DNA of 64,000 nucleotides from Streptomyces dengpaensis (GCF_002946835.1 NZ_CP026652.1:3472001-3536000), one strand, 5' to 3'. Positions 1 through 8,975 are shown, counted from the first letter of the stretch. Notes: generated from the sequence alone by a model not told the origin. Numbers and translations are program-made.

Positions 1-371
1 GGTCCGAGCTCGAACCCATAGGTCCAGCGGACTCCGTCTTCGAGTACGAAGTCGGCTTCGTAGAAGGTGCTTTCCGCGACCGACTTCGGGTCGAGCGCGA
101 ACTCCTCCCGGGGAATCCCCTGGTACGACGTCCACTGGGCGTACGAACCGAGCACCGCTTCCTTCATCTTCTTCAGCGCGACGATGACATTGGACTTGCC
201 CGAAGCGTTCGCACCGAAGATGCCCAGGAGCGGATAGACCTGGAGCGACTTTCCGTCGGACAAGGTCAGCGTGCGTGCCGCGTCCGACTCCTCGCCCTGC
301 GGCACCACGAAGGACAGCTCCTGCTCGTCGCGCAGCGATCGCACGTTCGCCACGCGGAATCGCAGCAGCAT
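1..371 (-). CDS. AAA-type ATP-binding protein, N-terminal part (runs off window)
   Basis: Partial gene on the minus strand: the ATG is at 371 and about 123 codons are visible before the window edge. The N-terminus (MLLRFRVANVRSLRDEQELS) and the Walker A motif GIFGANASGKSN are typical of the SMC/RecF-like AAA_15/AAA_21 ATPases found in OLD, RloC and abortive-infection proteins and in stand-alone ATP/GTP-binding proteins. These ATPases couple ATP binding to nucleic-acid or effector action. Only the first nucleotide-binding half is present, so Walker B and any effector domain cannot be judged. A defence role is a family-level possibility only; whether a RloB partner follows lies outside the window. 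Confidence 0.8.
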   Translation of the reverse strand, partial: MLLRFRVANVRSLRDEQELSFVVPQGEESDAARTLTLSDGKSLQVYPLLGIFGANASGKSNVIVALKKMKEAVLGSYAQWTSYQGIPREEFALDPKSVAESTFYEADFVLEDGVRWTYGFELG

Positions 372-458
372 GCCGTCCTCCTCTCATCGCGCACAGGGTA
401 TCCGTGTGATCGCGTACGCGCCTACTGGACGGTCACATCGGCCCGGGACCCGAGCGGG

Positions 459-1235
459 TCAGACGAGCCGTCGTGCCGTAGCCCACCGTGTCAGCTCGTG
501 CCGGTTGGACAGCTGGAGCTTCCTCAGGACCGCCGAGACATGGGACTCGACCGTCTTGACGGAGATGAACAGCTGCTTGGCGATCTCCTTGTACGCGTAC
601 CCGCGGGCGATGAGGCGCAGGACCTCGCGCTCGCGCTGGGTGAGACGGTCGAGGTCCTCGTCGACGGGCGGGGCGTCGGTCGAGGCGAAGGCGTCCAGGA
701 CGAAGCCGGCCAGGCGGGGCGAGAAGACCGCGTCGCCGTCCTGGACACGGAAGACGGAGTCGACGAGGTCCGTGCCGGTGATCGTCTTCGTGACGTATCC
801 CCGCGCGCCGCCCCGGATGACGCCGATGACGTCCTCCGCCGCGTCCGAGACGGACAGGGCCAGAAAGCGGACGGGCTGCTCGGCGTCGGCCATCAACGGG
901 GCGCAGCGGCGCAGCACTTCGACACCGCCGCCGCCCGGCAGGTGGACGTCGAGCAGGACGACCTCGGGCCGGGTGGCCGTGATGACCGTGACCGCCTGGT
1001 CGACGTCGGCGGCCTCGCCGACCACCTCGACGCCGGTCCGCTCGGTCTGCCCGATCTCGGCCTGCACGCCCGTACGGAACATCCGGTGGTCGTCGACGAG
1101 GACGACCCGCACGCGACGCCCGCCTGCGGCGGCACCCGCCGGCTCGGTCTTGCCCGTGGCCTCCGCGGATGCGGCGGCCGAGGGGGTCTCCTCGGCCGAA
1201 CCGCCGGACTCCACAGGCCCGTTCGCGTCGCTCAT
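459..1235 (-). CDS. LuxR/NarL-family response regulator
   Basis: 258 aa. The receiver domain spans about residues 41-165, with the acidic pair VLVDDH and the phosphoacceptor Asp about residue 96 in EVVLLDVHLPG. A C-terminal LuxR helix-turn-helix (about 195-255) shows the signature LTQREREVLRLIARG and VKTVESHVSAVLRKL. The N-terminal 40 residues are Ala/Ser/Glu-rich and probably disordered. The ATG overlaps the stop of the upstream histidine kinase gene by 4 bases (ATGA), so the two are translationally coupled and almost certainly form a two-component system acting as a DNA-binding output. Target genes cannot be read from the sequence; the divergent PspC/LiaF-like gene next door is the obvious candidate. 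Confidence 0.93.
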   Translation of the reverse strand: MSDANGPVESGGSAEETPSAAASAEATGKTEPAGAAAGGRRVRVVLVDDHRMFRTGVQAEIGQTERTGVEVVGEAADVDQAVTVITATRPEVVLLDVHLPGGGGVEVLRRCAPLMADAEQPVRFLALSVSDAAEDVIGVIRGGARGYVTKTITGTDLVDSVFRVQDGDAVFSPRLAGFVLDAFASTDAPPVDEDLDRLTQREREVLRLIARGYAYKEIAKQLFISVKTVESHVSAVLRKLQLSNRHELTRWATARRLV

Positions 1236-2527
1236 GACGTCTTCTCCGCCCTCTCCATCTCCAGCTCGACCTCCGTGCCGCCGTCCGGCACCGCGCGCAG
1301 TCGCGCCGTGCCGCCGTTGCGCTCCATGCGGCCGATGATCGATTCTCTGACGCCCATGCGGTCGACGGGTATCGCGTCGAGGTCGAAGCCGGGGCCGCGG
1401 TCGCGGACGGACACGAAGACCGTCCTGCCCTCGACTTCGGCGTAGACCTGTACGGCGCCGCCCTCGCCACCGTACTTGGCCGCGTTCACCATGGCTTCCC
1501 GCGCGGCCTGCATCTGTGCGGTCAGGCCCTCGTCGAGCGGGCAGTCGCCGACGACCACGACCTCGATGGGGACGCCGTGCTTGTCCTCGACCTCCGCGGC
1601 ATGGCGGCGGACCGCCTCGGCGAGGGTGTCGGGCTCGTCGGCCTCGTCCTTCCCTGTGCCCTCCGGCTTGTAGAGCCAGGCCCGCAGGTCGCGCTCCTGG
1701 GCGCGGGCCAGCCGTCGTACCTCATTGCCGTTGTCCGCGCTGCGCTGGATCAGGGTCAGGGTGTGCAGCACGGAGTCGTGGACATGGGCTGCGACCTCGG
1801 CCCGCTCCTGGGCGCGGATGCGCATCAGGCGCTCCTCGGAGAGGTCCTGGGTCATGCGCACAAGATAGGGACCGGCGAGCAGCGCTATGCCGACCAGGAC
1901 AGCGAGCGCGGCCTGCAGCACGGAGCCGAGGTGGGCCGCGGAGCCCTGGAGCACGAATATCCCCGTGACGCCCGCGGTGACGAGCAGGACGCCCACCGCG
2001 GAACGCAGCAGCGTGAGCGTACGACGACGACGGCGGCCGACCTCCATCCAGCGGGCCCGCCGCGCGTTGTCCGCCTGGCGCCAGACCAGGGCGACGCCCG
2101 CGCCGACGAGGACCGTCGGCCACAGATAGGCCGTGGCTCCCCCGCCGAGGTTCACATTGCCGACGAAGACCAGGGCCACGACGACCATGAGGAGCAGCGC
2201 GAGGATCTGGCCCTTGTCGGGCTTACGGGCCACGAGTCTGCGGCGGCCGTCCGGGGCGGTCTCGGTGCTGACGAATGCCGGTGGCCGCTGGGCGCCGACT
2301 CCGCCGACGCCGAGCGGCACGAAGAACCAGAACGCGGCGTACAGCAGCGCCCCCAGACCGTCGGCCATGAACAGTCCGACGAACACGAGCCGCACCCACA
2401 CGACGGGCAGTCCGAGATGCCCGGCGAGCCCTCGCGCCACGCCTCCGAGCCAGCGTCCGTCGCTGCTGCGGTAGAGCTTGCGCGGGGGCCGCGGGTCGTC
2501 GAGGGGCAGGGCTGCGGCTTCCGGCAT
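1232..2527 (-). CDS. PspC-domain sensor histidine kinase
   Basis: About 431 aa from the ATG at 2527; in-frame codons extend to 2626 and other starts are possible because no strong ribosome site marks either. An N-terminal PspC domain (KLYRSSDGRWLGGVARGLAGHLG, then hydrophobic helices) is followed by several transmembrane segments, a HisKA_3-type dimerisation region with the H-box AAHVHDSVLHTL, and a HATPase domain with the G-box RDRGPGFD. This is the usual architecture of actinobacterial envelope-stress sensors related to LiaS/DesK. It forms an operon with the downstream response regulator (4-base overlap) and is divergent from another PspC gene at 2706, suggesting a three-gene envelope-stress module. 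Confidence 0.9.
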   Translation of the reverse strand: MPEAAALPLDDPRPPRKLYRSSDGRWLGGVARGLAGHLGLPVVWVRLVFVGLFMADGLGALLYAAFWFFVPLGVGGVGAQRPPAFVSTETAPDGRRRLVARKPDKGQILALLLMVVVALVFVGNVNLGGGATAYLWPTVLVGAGVALVWRQADNARRARWMEVGRRRRRTLTLLRSAVGVLLVTAGVTGIFVLQGSAAHLGSVLQAALAVLVGIALLAGPYLVRMTQDLSEERLMRIRAQERAEVAAHVHDSVLHTLTLIQRSADNGNEVRRLARAQERDLRAWLYKPEGTGKDEADEPDTLAEAVRRHAAEVEDKHGVPIEVVVVGDCPLDEGLTAQMQAAREAMVNAAKYGGEGGAVQVYAEVEGRTVFVSVRDRGPGFDLDAIPVDRMGVRESIIGRMERNGGTARLRAVPDGGTEVELEMERAEKTS

Positions 2528-2705
2528 GCCATCGATGTTCACACGCCCGGCGGCCCGGGACATCAGGGTTGGCCCCCGAGACGCCCCTGATCTTCCAGAG
2601 ACCGGTGATCGAACGGTTCCCTTCACCCGTCTCAGGGCCGATATCAGGGTTCGGCCAGGGTCATCCCGACTGCCGCCGCGCCGCCTCGCCCGTCACCATG
2701 GACGC

Positions 2706-4217
2706 ATGACAGATCAGCAGCACGCGGCAGCGGAGCCGGACCCCGGCCCCGGCCCGGGCGCCCCTCCCCCGGGCACCGGGCCGCGGGACGCCGTGCCGCC
2801 GGCCCCGGGCCCCGCCGAAGGTGAGGAGCCGCGCGCGCACGAGGACCCGACCGGGCCCACGGATCGGACCGACCCCACCGAGCCCGCGGACTCGGTCCCC
2901 TCGGCACCCGCGGACCCGTCCGCCGCCCCCGGCGAACCCGGCGCCGGCGGACCCGAGGCCCCCGAGGTCCCGCGCAAGTTCCGGCGCGACCACCGGCAGA
3001 AGATGCTGGGCGGAGTGTGCGCCGGACTCGGCCGGCACTGCGACATGGACCCGGTGATCTTCCGGATCGTGCTCGCGGTGCTCTCCGCGACCGGCGGCAT
3101 CGGCCTCATCTTCTACGGCTTCGTGTGGCTGTTCGTCCCGTACGACGACGAGGAGGAGAACGAGGTACGCAAGCTGCTCACCGGCCGCGTCGACGGCCAG
3201 GCACTCGCGGCCGTGCTCTTCGCGCTCGTCGGCTGCGGAGTGTTCCTCTCCATGCTCAACAACGGCGGAGTGCTGACCTTCGCCGTCGTCCTCTCCCTCC
3301 TCCTGGCCGGCGCGGGGTACTGGTCGCAGCAGCGCGGCGCCCCCGACCCGCTCGCCGCCCAGGCGGTCGCCGACGCCCCGCCCGAGGCGCAGGCGCCGCC
3401 CGTCCCCGACTCGTACCCCTCCTGGTGGCGCGACCCGATCGTCAAGGACGGATCGCATGTGGGCGGCACCGGCTACCTGTGGGGCCCGAAGGACGCCAGG
3501 GACCGTGACGTAGCGGCGGCGATCAACATCGCCCGCGGCACCACCCGCCCCGACCTGCGCGGTACTCGCGAGCCGAGGCCCCAGGGCCCGCGCTGGATCG
3601 GCGGCAAGCTGTTCCTCCTCACCCTCCTGGCGGGCGGCCTGGGCACGGGCCTGACGTGGGACGACCACACACTCGGCACCAGCCTGCAGACCGGTCTGGC
3701 CTGCGCGCTGATCGTGCTGGGCCTGGGCATAGCCGTCAGCGCCTTCCTCGGACGCACCGGCGCGGGCTCCATCATCCTGGCCGTGCTCATCTCGGCCCTG
3801 CTGGGCGCGTCGGCGGCACTGCCCAAGGACATCACCACCCACTGGATACGCACCGAATGGACGCCCACCGCCACGGCCGACGTCCAACAGACCTACGACC
3901 TCGGCACGGGCGTAGGCACCCTGGACCTCACCCGCCTGGACCTCGCCAAGGGCCAGACGGTGACGACGACCGCGGAAGTGGGCGTGGGCCAACTCAAGGT
4001 CCTGGTCCCCGAGGACGTCACCGTGAAGCTGAACGTGGACGTGGGCGTCGGCGACATCCAACTGCCGGGCGACGACAAGAAGGATGTGGACGTGGAGCCG
4101 GGCAAGAGCAAGCAGGTGACGCTGATACCCACGACCGCCGACCAGAACGGCGGCACGCTGAACCTCGACCTGCACGTCGGCGTGGGACAGGCGGAGGTGA
4201 CCCGTGCTACGTCATGA
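2706..4217 (+). CDS. PspC-domain membrane protein with LiaF-like C-terminus
   Basis: 503 aa from the ATG at 2706. The first 90 residues are Pro/Ala/Gly/Glu-rich and probably disordered. A PspC domain follows (about 91-150, RKFRRDHRQKMLGGVCAGLG with an adjoining hydrophobic helix), then several more transmembrane helices. A repetitive beta-rich C-terminal domain contains recurring G-V-G motifs (TGVGTLDLT, VGVGQLKVL, VGVGDIQL, VGVGQAEV), the pattern of the LiaF/toast-rack fold. Such proteins sense or buffer membrane stress next to two-component systems. It is divergent from the PspC-kinase/LuxR pair, with about 180 bases between the starts, which fits co-regulation. The gene overlaps the next small membrane gene by 14 bases. 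Confidence 0.88.
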   Translation: MTDQQHAAAEPDPGPGPGAPPPGTGPRDAVPPAPGPAEGEEPRAHEDPTGPTDRTDPTEPADSVPSAPADPSAAPGEPGAGGPEAPEVPRKFRRDHRQKMLGGVCAGLGRHCDMDPVIFRIVLAVLSATGGIGLIFYGFVWLFVPYDDEEENEVRKLLTGRVDGQALAAVLFALVGCGVFLSMLNNGGVLTFAVVLSLLLAGAGYWSQQRGAPDPLAAQAVADAPPEAQAPPVPDSYPSWWRDPIVKDGSHVGGTGYLWGPKDARDRDVAAAINIARGTTRPDLRGTREPRPQGPRWIGGKLFLLTLLAGGLGTGLTWDDHTLGTSLQTGLACALIVLGLGIAVSAFLGRTGAGSIILAVLISALLGASAALPKDITTHWIRTEWTPTATADVQQTYDLGTGVGTLDLTRLDLAKGQTVTTTAEVGVGQLKVLVPEDVTVKLNVDVGVGDIQLPGDDKKDVDVEPGKSKQVTLIPTTADQNGGTLNLDLHVGVGQAEVTRATS

Positions 4218-4425
4218 GGTGATGCCGGGCAAGCTGGTCGCGGGGCTCTTCCTCACCGCCGCGGGTGTCATCTACGCCGGTGACGCGGGCGGCGCCTGGG
4301 ACACACCGTGGTTCGTGGTGATCCCCGTCGTCACGGGCGGCCTCTGCCTGGCGGCCACGGTGGCACTCGTCACCCGCGCCCTCCGCAGACGCCGCCCCGA
4401 ACCCGGGCCGCCGCCCGCGACGTGA
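4204..4425 (+). CDS. small two-helix membrane protein
   Basis: 73 aa starting at a GTG at 4204, with a good ribosome site (GGAGGTGA at 4193-4200) inside the end of the PspC gene. The last 14 bases of that gene overlap this one, so it is translationally coupled. Two hydrophobic stretches (LVAGLFLTAAGVIYAG and WFVVIPVVTGGLCLAATVALV) predict two transmembrane helices, followed by a basic/proline tail. No function is recognisable; the coupling suggests an accessory subunit of the PspC protein. Confidence 0.7.
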   Translation: MLRHEVMPGKLVAGLFLTAAGVIYAGDAGGAWDTPWFVVIPVVTGGLCLAATVALVTRALRRRRPEPGPPPAT

Positions 4426-4427
4426 GC

Positions 4428-4958
4428 CTAGCGATAACCCCCGGCGCCTTGCCGGCGCCGGGCTCGCAGGGCCGCGTCCACCGAGAAGACCGAAGCACCG
4501 GCGAGGACGAACGGCAGCCAAGCCATCAGGTAGGCGAGGTCGTTGCCGTAGTAGTAGGGATCGGTCGCCCAGCTCACTGTCAGCCACAGGCTCAGCGAGA
4601 TGAGCGCGCCGCCCAGCGCGGCGAGGCGGGCCAGCAGGCCGATCAGGATGCCGATGCCGACGGCCAGTTCACCGAAGGCGATCGCGTAGCCGAAGCCGAC
4701 GGGGTTCTTCAGGGACAGGTCGACCAGGGCCGGGATGGCCGACGAGTCGCGGACCGTGCGCATCATGTCCCCGATCGAGCCGGCGCCCGATTCCTTCATG
4801 AAGGCGCTGTCGGTGAGTTTGTCCAGGCCGGCGTAGATGAAAGTGACGCCGAGGAAGACGCGTAGGGGGAGCAGTGCGTAACGGGTGGCTGTGTCCCGCC
4901 AGTCCCGCCTCTCATCGAGGTAGGGGGTGTGCGTATCCGTGCGCATACCGTGCGTCAT
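4428..4958 (-). CDS. DoxX-family membrane protein
   Basis: 176 aa from the ATG at 4958, preceded by a GGAG-type ribosome site. It shows the DoxX pattern of four transmembrane helices, with the LRVFLGVTFIYAGLDKLTD first helix and the GFGYAIAFGELAVGIGILIG segment carrying the conserved Gly/Glu. DoxX proteins are small integral membrane proteins linked to redox or sulfur metabolism in some organisms, but most have no demonstrated reaction. It is convergent with the small membrane gene at 4204-4425, with only 2 bases between the stops. Confidence 0.88.
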   Translation of the reverse strand: MTHGMRTDTHTPYLDERRDWRDTATRYALLPLRVFLGVTFIYAGLDKLTDSAFMKESGAGSIGDMMRTVRDSSAIPALVDLSLKNPVGFGYAIAFGELAVGIGILIGLLARLAALGGALISLSLWLTVSWATDPYYYGNDLAYLMAWLPFVLAGASVFSVDAALRARRRQGAGGYR

Positions 4959-5183
4959 CGCTCTCCGCCGCCTCTCGCCCGCCTGCCGTGACCCCTCAAC
5001 AGACCATACGTACGACAACCGGCCCCGGCTCAATCCTCGGGGGGCCCACTTTCCCAACGTTGGCCCATCGCCGCCGCCCCAATACCACCCCGGCACCAGC
5101 GCCCCCGTTTTTCGCCCCCGCCGCCCCTACCCGTCCCATACCTGGGGGCTGCCGCCCCCAGACCCCCGCTGTTGGCCCGAACG

Positions 5184-5212
5184 GCCTCGTCCTCAAACGC
5201 CGGACGGGCTGA
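5184..5212 (+). repeat. Streptomyces intergenic repeat, copy 1
   Basis: 29-base element beginning GCCTCGTCCTCAAACGCC and ending GGACGGGCTGA; an identical copy lies 86 bases downstream. CGTCC and GGACG can pair around a 9-base loop. I recall this string as frequent in Streptomyces intergenic regions. Confidence 0.75.
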
Positions 5213-5269
5213 AAAACTTCGCCGCCCGGGGTGGAGGGGTCAGCGAGGTGGGTGGGTGCACGGCCCGCT

Positions 5270-5298
5270 GCCTCGTCCTCAAACGCCGGACGGGCTGA
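5270..5298 (+). repeat. Streptomyces intergenic repeat, copy 2
   Basis: Identical over all 29 bases to the element at 5184-5212, in the same orientation, between the DoxX gene and the 3' end of the next minus-strand gene. Confidence 0.75.
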
Positions 5299-5330
5299 GG
5301 GGGTGCACCCGCAGTCGCCAGCGCACGGAA

Positions 5331-5457
5331 GGGGCCGTGCCGTGCCGGTACATCACATGCCCGTCGCTTACGCCCGGATCTGGAGACGAATCCCCATAAG
5401 CCAACGTCTGATTCAGCGGCGACGGGCGGATGAACCGGCACGGCACGGCACGGCCCC
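5331..5457. repeat. long imperfect inverted repeat
   Basis: The left arm (5331-5368, starting GGGGCCGTGCCGTGCCGGT) is complementary to the right arm (5414-5457, ending CACGGCACGGCACGGCCCC). One extra GTGCC unit sits in the right arm and a few mismatches further in; the central loop is about 45 bases. It lies immediately downstream of the minus-strand membrane gene that ends at 5511, so it could end that transcript, or be a small non-autonomous element. The rest of 4959-5510 holds only the two 29-base repeats and no credible gene. Confidence 0.6.
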
Positions 5458-5510
5458 GACCCACCCACCCCGCGGACAGCGAACCGGTCAGCAACAGCGG
5501 CAGCGAACCG

Positions 5511-7034
5511 TCAGTCCGTCACATCGATCACGCAGCGGTTCGTCTCCACCCCCGCCGCGGTAACGACCTGCACCTCCACCCGCCCCGGCTCCACATCCAC
5601 CGGCACAGGCACAGTAAGCACCGCATCCGTGGGGTTACTGAACCCCCCCGCCACCGGCACCAACGGCACGTGCACATGCACCGCCCCGATCCGGACCACC
5701 ATCCGCGACAACCGATCCGCCGTCGTCGCCCCGGGCGGCACGAATCCGGCCCCCCGGATCTCGATGTCGTCGCCGGTGCGGATCGGCGCGTCCAGGTCGC
5801 CCGCCTCGCGGGAGCGGACCACGGAGAGGATCACCGGCCGCCCGCCCTCGGCGTATTTCCCGGCGAGATACGTCGCGGCAGAGACCAGCACCAGCAGCGC
5901 CAGCCCCCACGGAAGGTCCGGCAACTGCGACGGCCGCCGAGCCAGCCGCACCGCCGCGAACAGCAAAGCAGCCGCACCGATCACCACGTACTGGATGTCG
6001 GCGAAGCTCCCCCGCCCGGAGTCGTCCGTGAGCAGATCGGCCGCGCGCGGACGGTCCGCCCGTACCTTCTGCAGGCGCTGCCCCAGCACCCGCAGCCCCA
6101 CCACCCGCCGCACCAGCACGGCAACCCCGCACACCACGGCGACGACGGTCACCACACCGGCGCCCCGGGCGAGTTCGAGGCCGGCGATCAGTTCGTCCCG
6201 CGAGCGGTGCGCGGAGGCCGCCGCGAGCTGCCCCACCAGCACGAGCACCGCGTACACCACGAACAGCACCCACCCCACCGCCATCGCCCGCGAGGTGGAG
6301 AGACGGTTGTCCTCGCCGATGACAGGGGCGAGGGCACCGCCCCGCGCCCGGTGCCAATAGCCCGCACCGGTCAGCAGCCCGCCCACCAGCACCGCGGCGA
6401 GCAGCCCGGACGTCCGCGCGGCCGTCCAACCCACGCCGATCGCGGTGAGCGCCTGCACCAGGAGCAGCGCCGCGACGGCTCCCGACACCACCCAGGCCGT
6501 TGGCAGCCACAGCCGCCCCAGCCACGCCTCGCCCTCGACCCGCCCGCGTTCGGCGACGGCATCGGCGGACTGGGTCAGTTCGTCGGAAACCCACTGCCGG
6601 GACGCGGACGCGGAGTGTGCGACGGCGGCGGGCAACCCCTGCCCGGACGCCAGCTCATCGCGCCGGGCGAGGAATTCGGCAACGGCCCGCCGATGCCCCT
6701 CCCGGGCCCCGTGCGGACAGTCCCCACAGGTGCAGCCCCCCGCATGCGCCCCCTGCCCGGCACCGGACTCCGCACCGCGGCCGGCACCGCGCCCCGCACC
6801 GCGCTCCGCACCGTGTCTCGCCTCCTGCACCGCCACGCCCGCTGCCGCCTTCCCCACGCCAAGAACTCCCGTGCGGCAGACTTCCGCACGCCTTCGTACA
6901 CCGTCGTACGACTCCGCACGCCTCCGTACACCTTGGTACGCCCCCGCACGCCCCCGCACGCCTCCGTACGATTCCGCACGCCGTCGTACACCTTCGTACG
7001 ACCACGCAAGCCCAACTGCCGGACAGCCGGCCAC
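5511..7034 (-). CDS. multi-pass membrane protein with C-terminal beta domain, repeat-rich N-terminus
   Basis: Up to 507 aa; the start is uncertain. Residues about 10-55 are degenerate 10-residue repeats (GVRRRAESYG, GVRGRAGAYQ, GVRRRAESYD, GVRRRAEV) and may lie before the true start; in-frame GTG codons near 6870 are alternatives. A Cys-rich spot (CTCGDCPHG) precedes about six hydrophobic helices (about 175-385). The C-terminal 120 residues (GDDIEIRGAGFVPPGATT ... GGFSNPTDAVLTVPVPVDVEPG) look like an extracytoplasmic Ig/IPT-type beta sandwich; that fold call is inference. I do not recognise a function. Confidence 0.72.
   Translation of the reverse strand: MAGCPAVGLAWSYEGVRRRAESYGGVRGRAGAYQGVRRRAESYDGVRRRAEVCRTGVLGVGKAAAGVAVQEARHGAERGAGRGAGRGAESGAGQGAHAGGCTCGDCPHGAREGHRRAVAEFLARRDELASGQGLPAAVAHSASASRQWVSDELTQSADAVAERGRVEGEAWLGRLWLPTAWVVSGAVAALLLVQALTAIGVGWTAARTSGLLAAVLVGGLLTGAGYWHRARGGALAPVIGEDNRLSTSRAMAVGWVLFVVYAVLVLVGQLAAASAHRSRDELIAGLELARGAGVVTVVAVVCGVAVLVRRVVGLRVLGQRLQKVRADRPRAADLLTDDSGRGSFADIQYVVIGAAALLFAAVRLARRPSQLPDLPWGLALLVLVSAATYLAGKYAEGGRPVILSVVRSREAGDLDAPIRTGDDIEIRGAGFVPPGATTADRLSRMVVRIGAVHVHVPLVPVAGGFSNPTDAVLTVPVPVDVEPGRVEVQVVTAAGVETNRCVIDVTD
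6896..7015. repeat. degenerate 10/20/30-base tandem repeats
   Basis: Repeated units built from GCACGCC, TCCGTAC and CACC blocks (for example CGCACGCCTCCGTACACC). They generate the 10-residue arginine-rich repeats at the N-terminus of the minus-strand membrane protein and are rich in CGTACG palindromes. Confidence 0.7.
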
Positions 7035-7172
7035 CGGTCACAGGCCCACCGGACAACTGCCCCGTGATGACAGCGAATTGTGCCGTACGGAACACCGCCC
7101 GCATCCGGCAGGTCTGGTCAACGCGGGTGAAGTGCGTTTACCCCGTGTTGACCTGGCTGCGAGAATTTCTCC

Positions 7173-8054
7173 ATGGCCGAGATCATCCAGCGCGACGGGA
7201 CCTGGGCCTTCGACGGCAGCACGGTCAGGATCACGCCGGGACTCCGCCGGTCCGTGCCGCTGTTCCGGCAGACGTACGGAGAGATCGCCGTCCCCCTGGA
7301 GGCGATCTCAGGCATCGTCTACGAACCTGAACGCAAGCGCGGCCGCCTGCGCCTCAGGCTCCGCGAGGGCGCCGACCCGCTGCTGCAGGCGACCGGGGGC
7401 CGGCTGCCCGATGCGGCCGACCCCTACAAGCTCACGGTCGACATCGACCGTTCCGGGGTCGCCGAGTACATCGCCGAGGAGATCCGGCATGCCCTGCTCC
7501 TGGAGCAGATCCCCAAGGAACCGGCCAAAGCCTATCTCCTCTCCGGCCCGCCCGTCCCGGTGTCCGTCCGTTCCAGCGACGGCACCGTCTCCTTCGACGG
7601 CGCGCAGGTGCGGATCGACTGGGCGGACACCTCCGACCGGGTCAAGCGGGCGACGGGGCCGCGGATCATCGCCATCGGCGACCTCGTGCAGGTCGAGTGG
7701 CTGCCCAACTCCGGTTACGAGGACGGCTTCATGCGCTTCGTGACGCGCGAGGCGGCCTTCTCCAAGCTGCCGCCCGAGAAGGACCCGTACGCCCTCGACC
7801 TGTGGGGCAGCGCCCGCCGCGACCTGCTCACCGCGCTCGTCGCCACCGCGGTCACCGCACGCCTGCCGCATCCGTCCACCCGCACGGGCGAGTACGCCGA
7901 CCGCCCGCAACTCGCCGCCTCCGTACCGCCCCCGGCCGACCACCACGACGTACTCCTGCGTCGTCTGCGGGAGTTGGGCGAGCTGCACCGCGACGGGGTG
8001 CTGACGGACGAGGAGTTCGCCGCCACGAAGGCGGCGGTCCTGCGGGGCTTCTAG
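7173..8054 (+). CDS. DUF4429 protein with C-terminal SHOCT domain
   Basis: 293 aa. Two consecutive DUF4429-type units are visible (about 1-100, MAEIIQRDGTWAFDGSTVRI; about 125-215, VRSSDGTVSFDGAQVRIDW). A linker leads to a SHOCT motif at the C-terminus (LLRRLRELGELHRDGVLTDEEFA ... KAAVL). Such proteins are common in Streptomyces and of unknown biochemical role; SHOCT helices are thought to mediate oligomerisation. The ATG at 7173 is the only good start. Its promoter must lie in the 138 bases shared with the divergent membrane gene. Confidence 0.9.
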   Translation: MAEIIQRDGTWAFDGSTVRITPGLRRSVPLFRQTYGEIAVPLEAISGIVYEPERKRGRLRLRLREGADPLLQATGGRLPDAADPYKLTVDIDRSGVAEYIAEEIRHALLLEQIPKEPAKAYLLSGPPVPVSVRSSDGTVSFDGAQVRIDWADTSDRVKRATGPRIIAIGDLVQVEWLPNSGYEDGFMRFVTREAAFSKLPPEKDPYALDLWGSARRDLLTALVATAVTARLPHPSTRTGEYADRPQLAASVPPPADHHDVLLRRLRELGELHRDGVLTDEEFAATKAAVLRGF

Positions 8055-8062
8055 GGACCCCG

Positions 8063-8857
8063 CTAACTGAGCAGGTCGGGTTCGCTGCGGCTGATGTCCT
8101 GCCACAGCGGCTGGTAGTTGATCCACGCCACCAGGTCGCCGCCAAGCTGTTCGCGTGTCGCGACCGCCTGCTTGTGGTCGATGATGATCGGCCTGCCGGC
8201 GGCCCGCGCGGTGAGCTGAACCTGGCTGGAGCGCTCCATGGACAGGAACCACCAGGCCGCCGCGTCCACCGAGTCGCCCACCGTCAGCAGCCCGTGGTTG
8301 CGCAGGACGAGCGCCTTGCGGGTGTCGAGCGCGGCGGCGATCCGGCGGCCCTCCTCGGCGTCGACGGCGACGCCCGTGTACGCGTCGTACAGCGCGTGGT
8401 CCTCGTAGAACGCGCAGCTCTCCTGGGTGATCGGGTCGAGCAGATCACCGAGCGCGGACAGGGCGCGCCCGTGTACGGAGTGGCAGTGGGCGACGGCGAC
8501 GACGTCGGGGCGGGCGGCGTGAACCTGGGCGTGGACGGTGAACGCCGCCTGGTTCACGTGGTAGCGGCCCTCGATCACCTGTCCGTCCTGGTTGGCCATG
8601 ACGAGGTCGCTCACGGTGACGTGCTTGAACGGCATCCCGAAAGGGTTCACCCAGAAGCAGTCGCTGTACTCCGGGTCGCGCGCCGTGATGTGCCCGGAGA
8701 CCCCGTCCTCGAATCCAAGCCGCCCGAAGATCCGCAGCGCCCCGGCCAGCCGTTCCTTGCGGTGCCGCCGCTCGTCCTCCGACGACTCGTGCATCGGCGG
8801 CATGGCGAACCGCAGCCGGTCGGTGGGCAGGGGAAGGGGCGGGGTGGGCCCGTGCAT
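8063..8857 (-). CDS. class II aldolase/adducin family protein
   Basis: 264 aa from the ATG at 8857, preceded by GGAGG four bases upstream. The class II aldolase fold is evident: N-terminal SGHITARDPE, metal-binding AHCHSVHGRALS (His-x-His) and the third metal His in VLRNHGLLTVGDSVDAA. The family includes L-fuculose-phosphate and rhamnulose-phosphate aldolases, ribulose-5-phosphate epimerases and aldolase-like proteins with other activities, so the substrate cannot be assigned. The gene is convergent with DUF4429 (8 bases between stops) and divergent from the flavin oxidoreductase gene across a repeat-rich promoter region. Confidence 0.9.
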   Translation of the reverse strand: MHGPTPPLPLPTDRLRFAMPPMHESSEDERRHRKERLAGALRIFGRLGFEDGVSGHITARDPEYSDCFWVNPFGMPFKHVTVSDLVMANQDGQVIEGRYHVNQAAFTVHAQVHAARPDVVAVAHCHSVHGRALSALGDLLDPITQESCAFYEDHALYDAYTGVAVDAEEGRRIAAALDTRKALVLRNHGLLTVGDSVDAAAWWFLSMERSSQVQLTARAAGRPIIIDHKQAVATREQLGGDLVAWINYQPLWQDISRSEPDLLS

Positions 8858-8975
8858 ACGGCCTCCAGCACTGGGTTCCTTTACGGGGCGGAAGTTACCG
8901 TCGGTCAGCCCAAGAGGACAGAGCTGTTGTGTAAAGGTGACGTGCGCAACGATGACGTACGCGACCCGTACGCGG

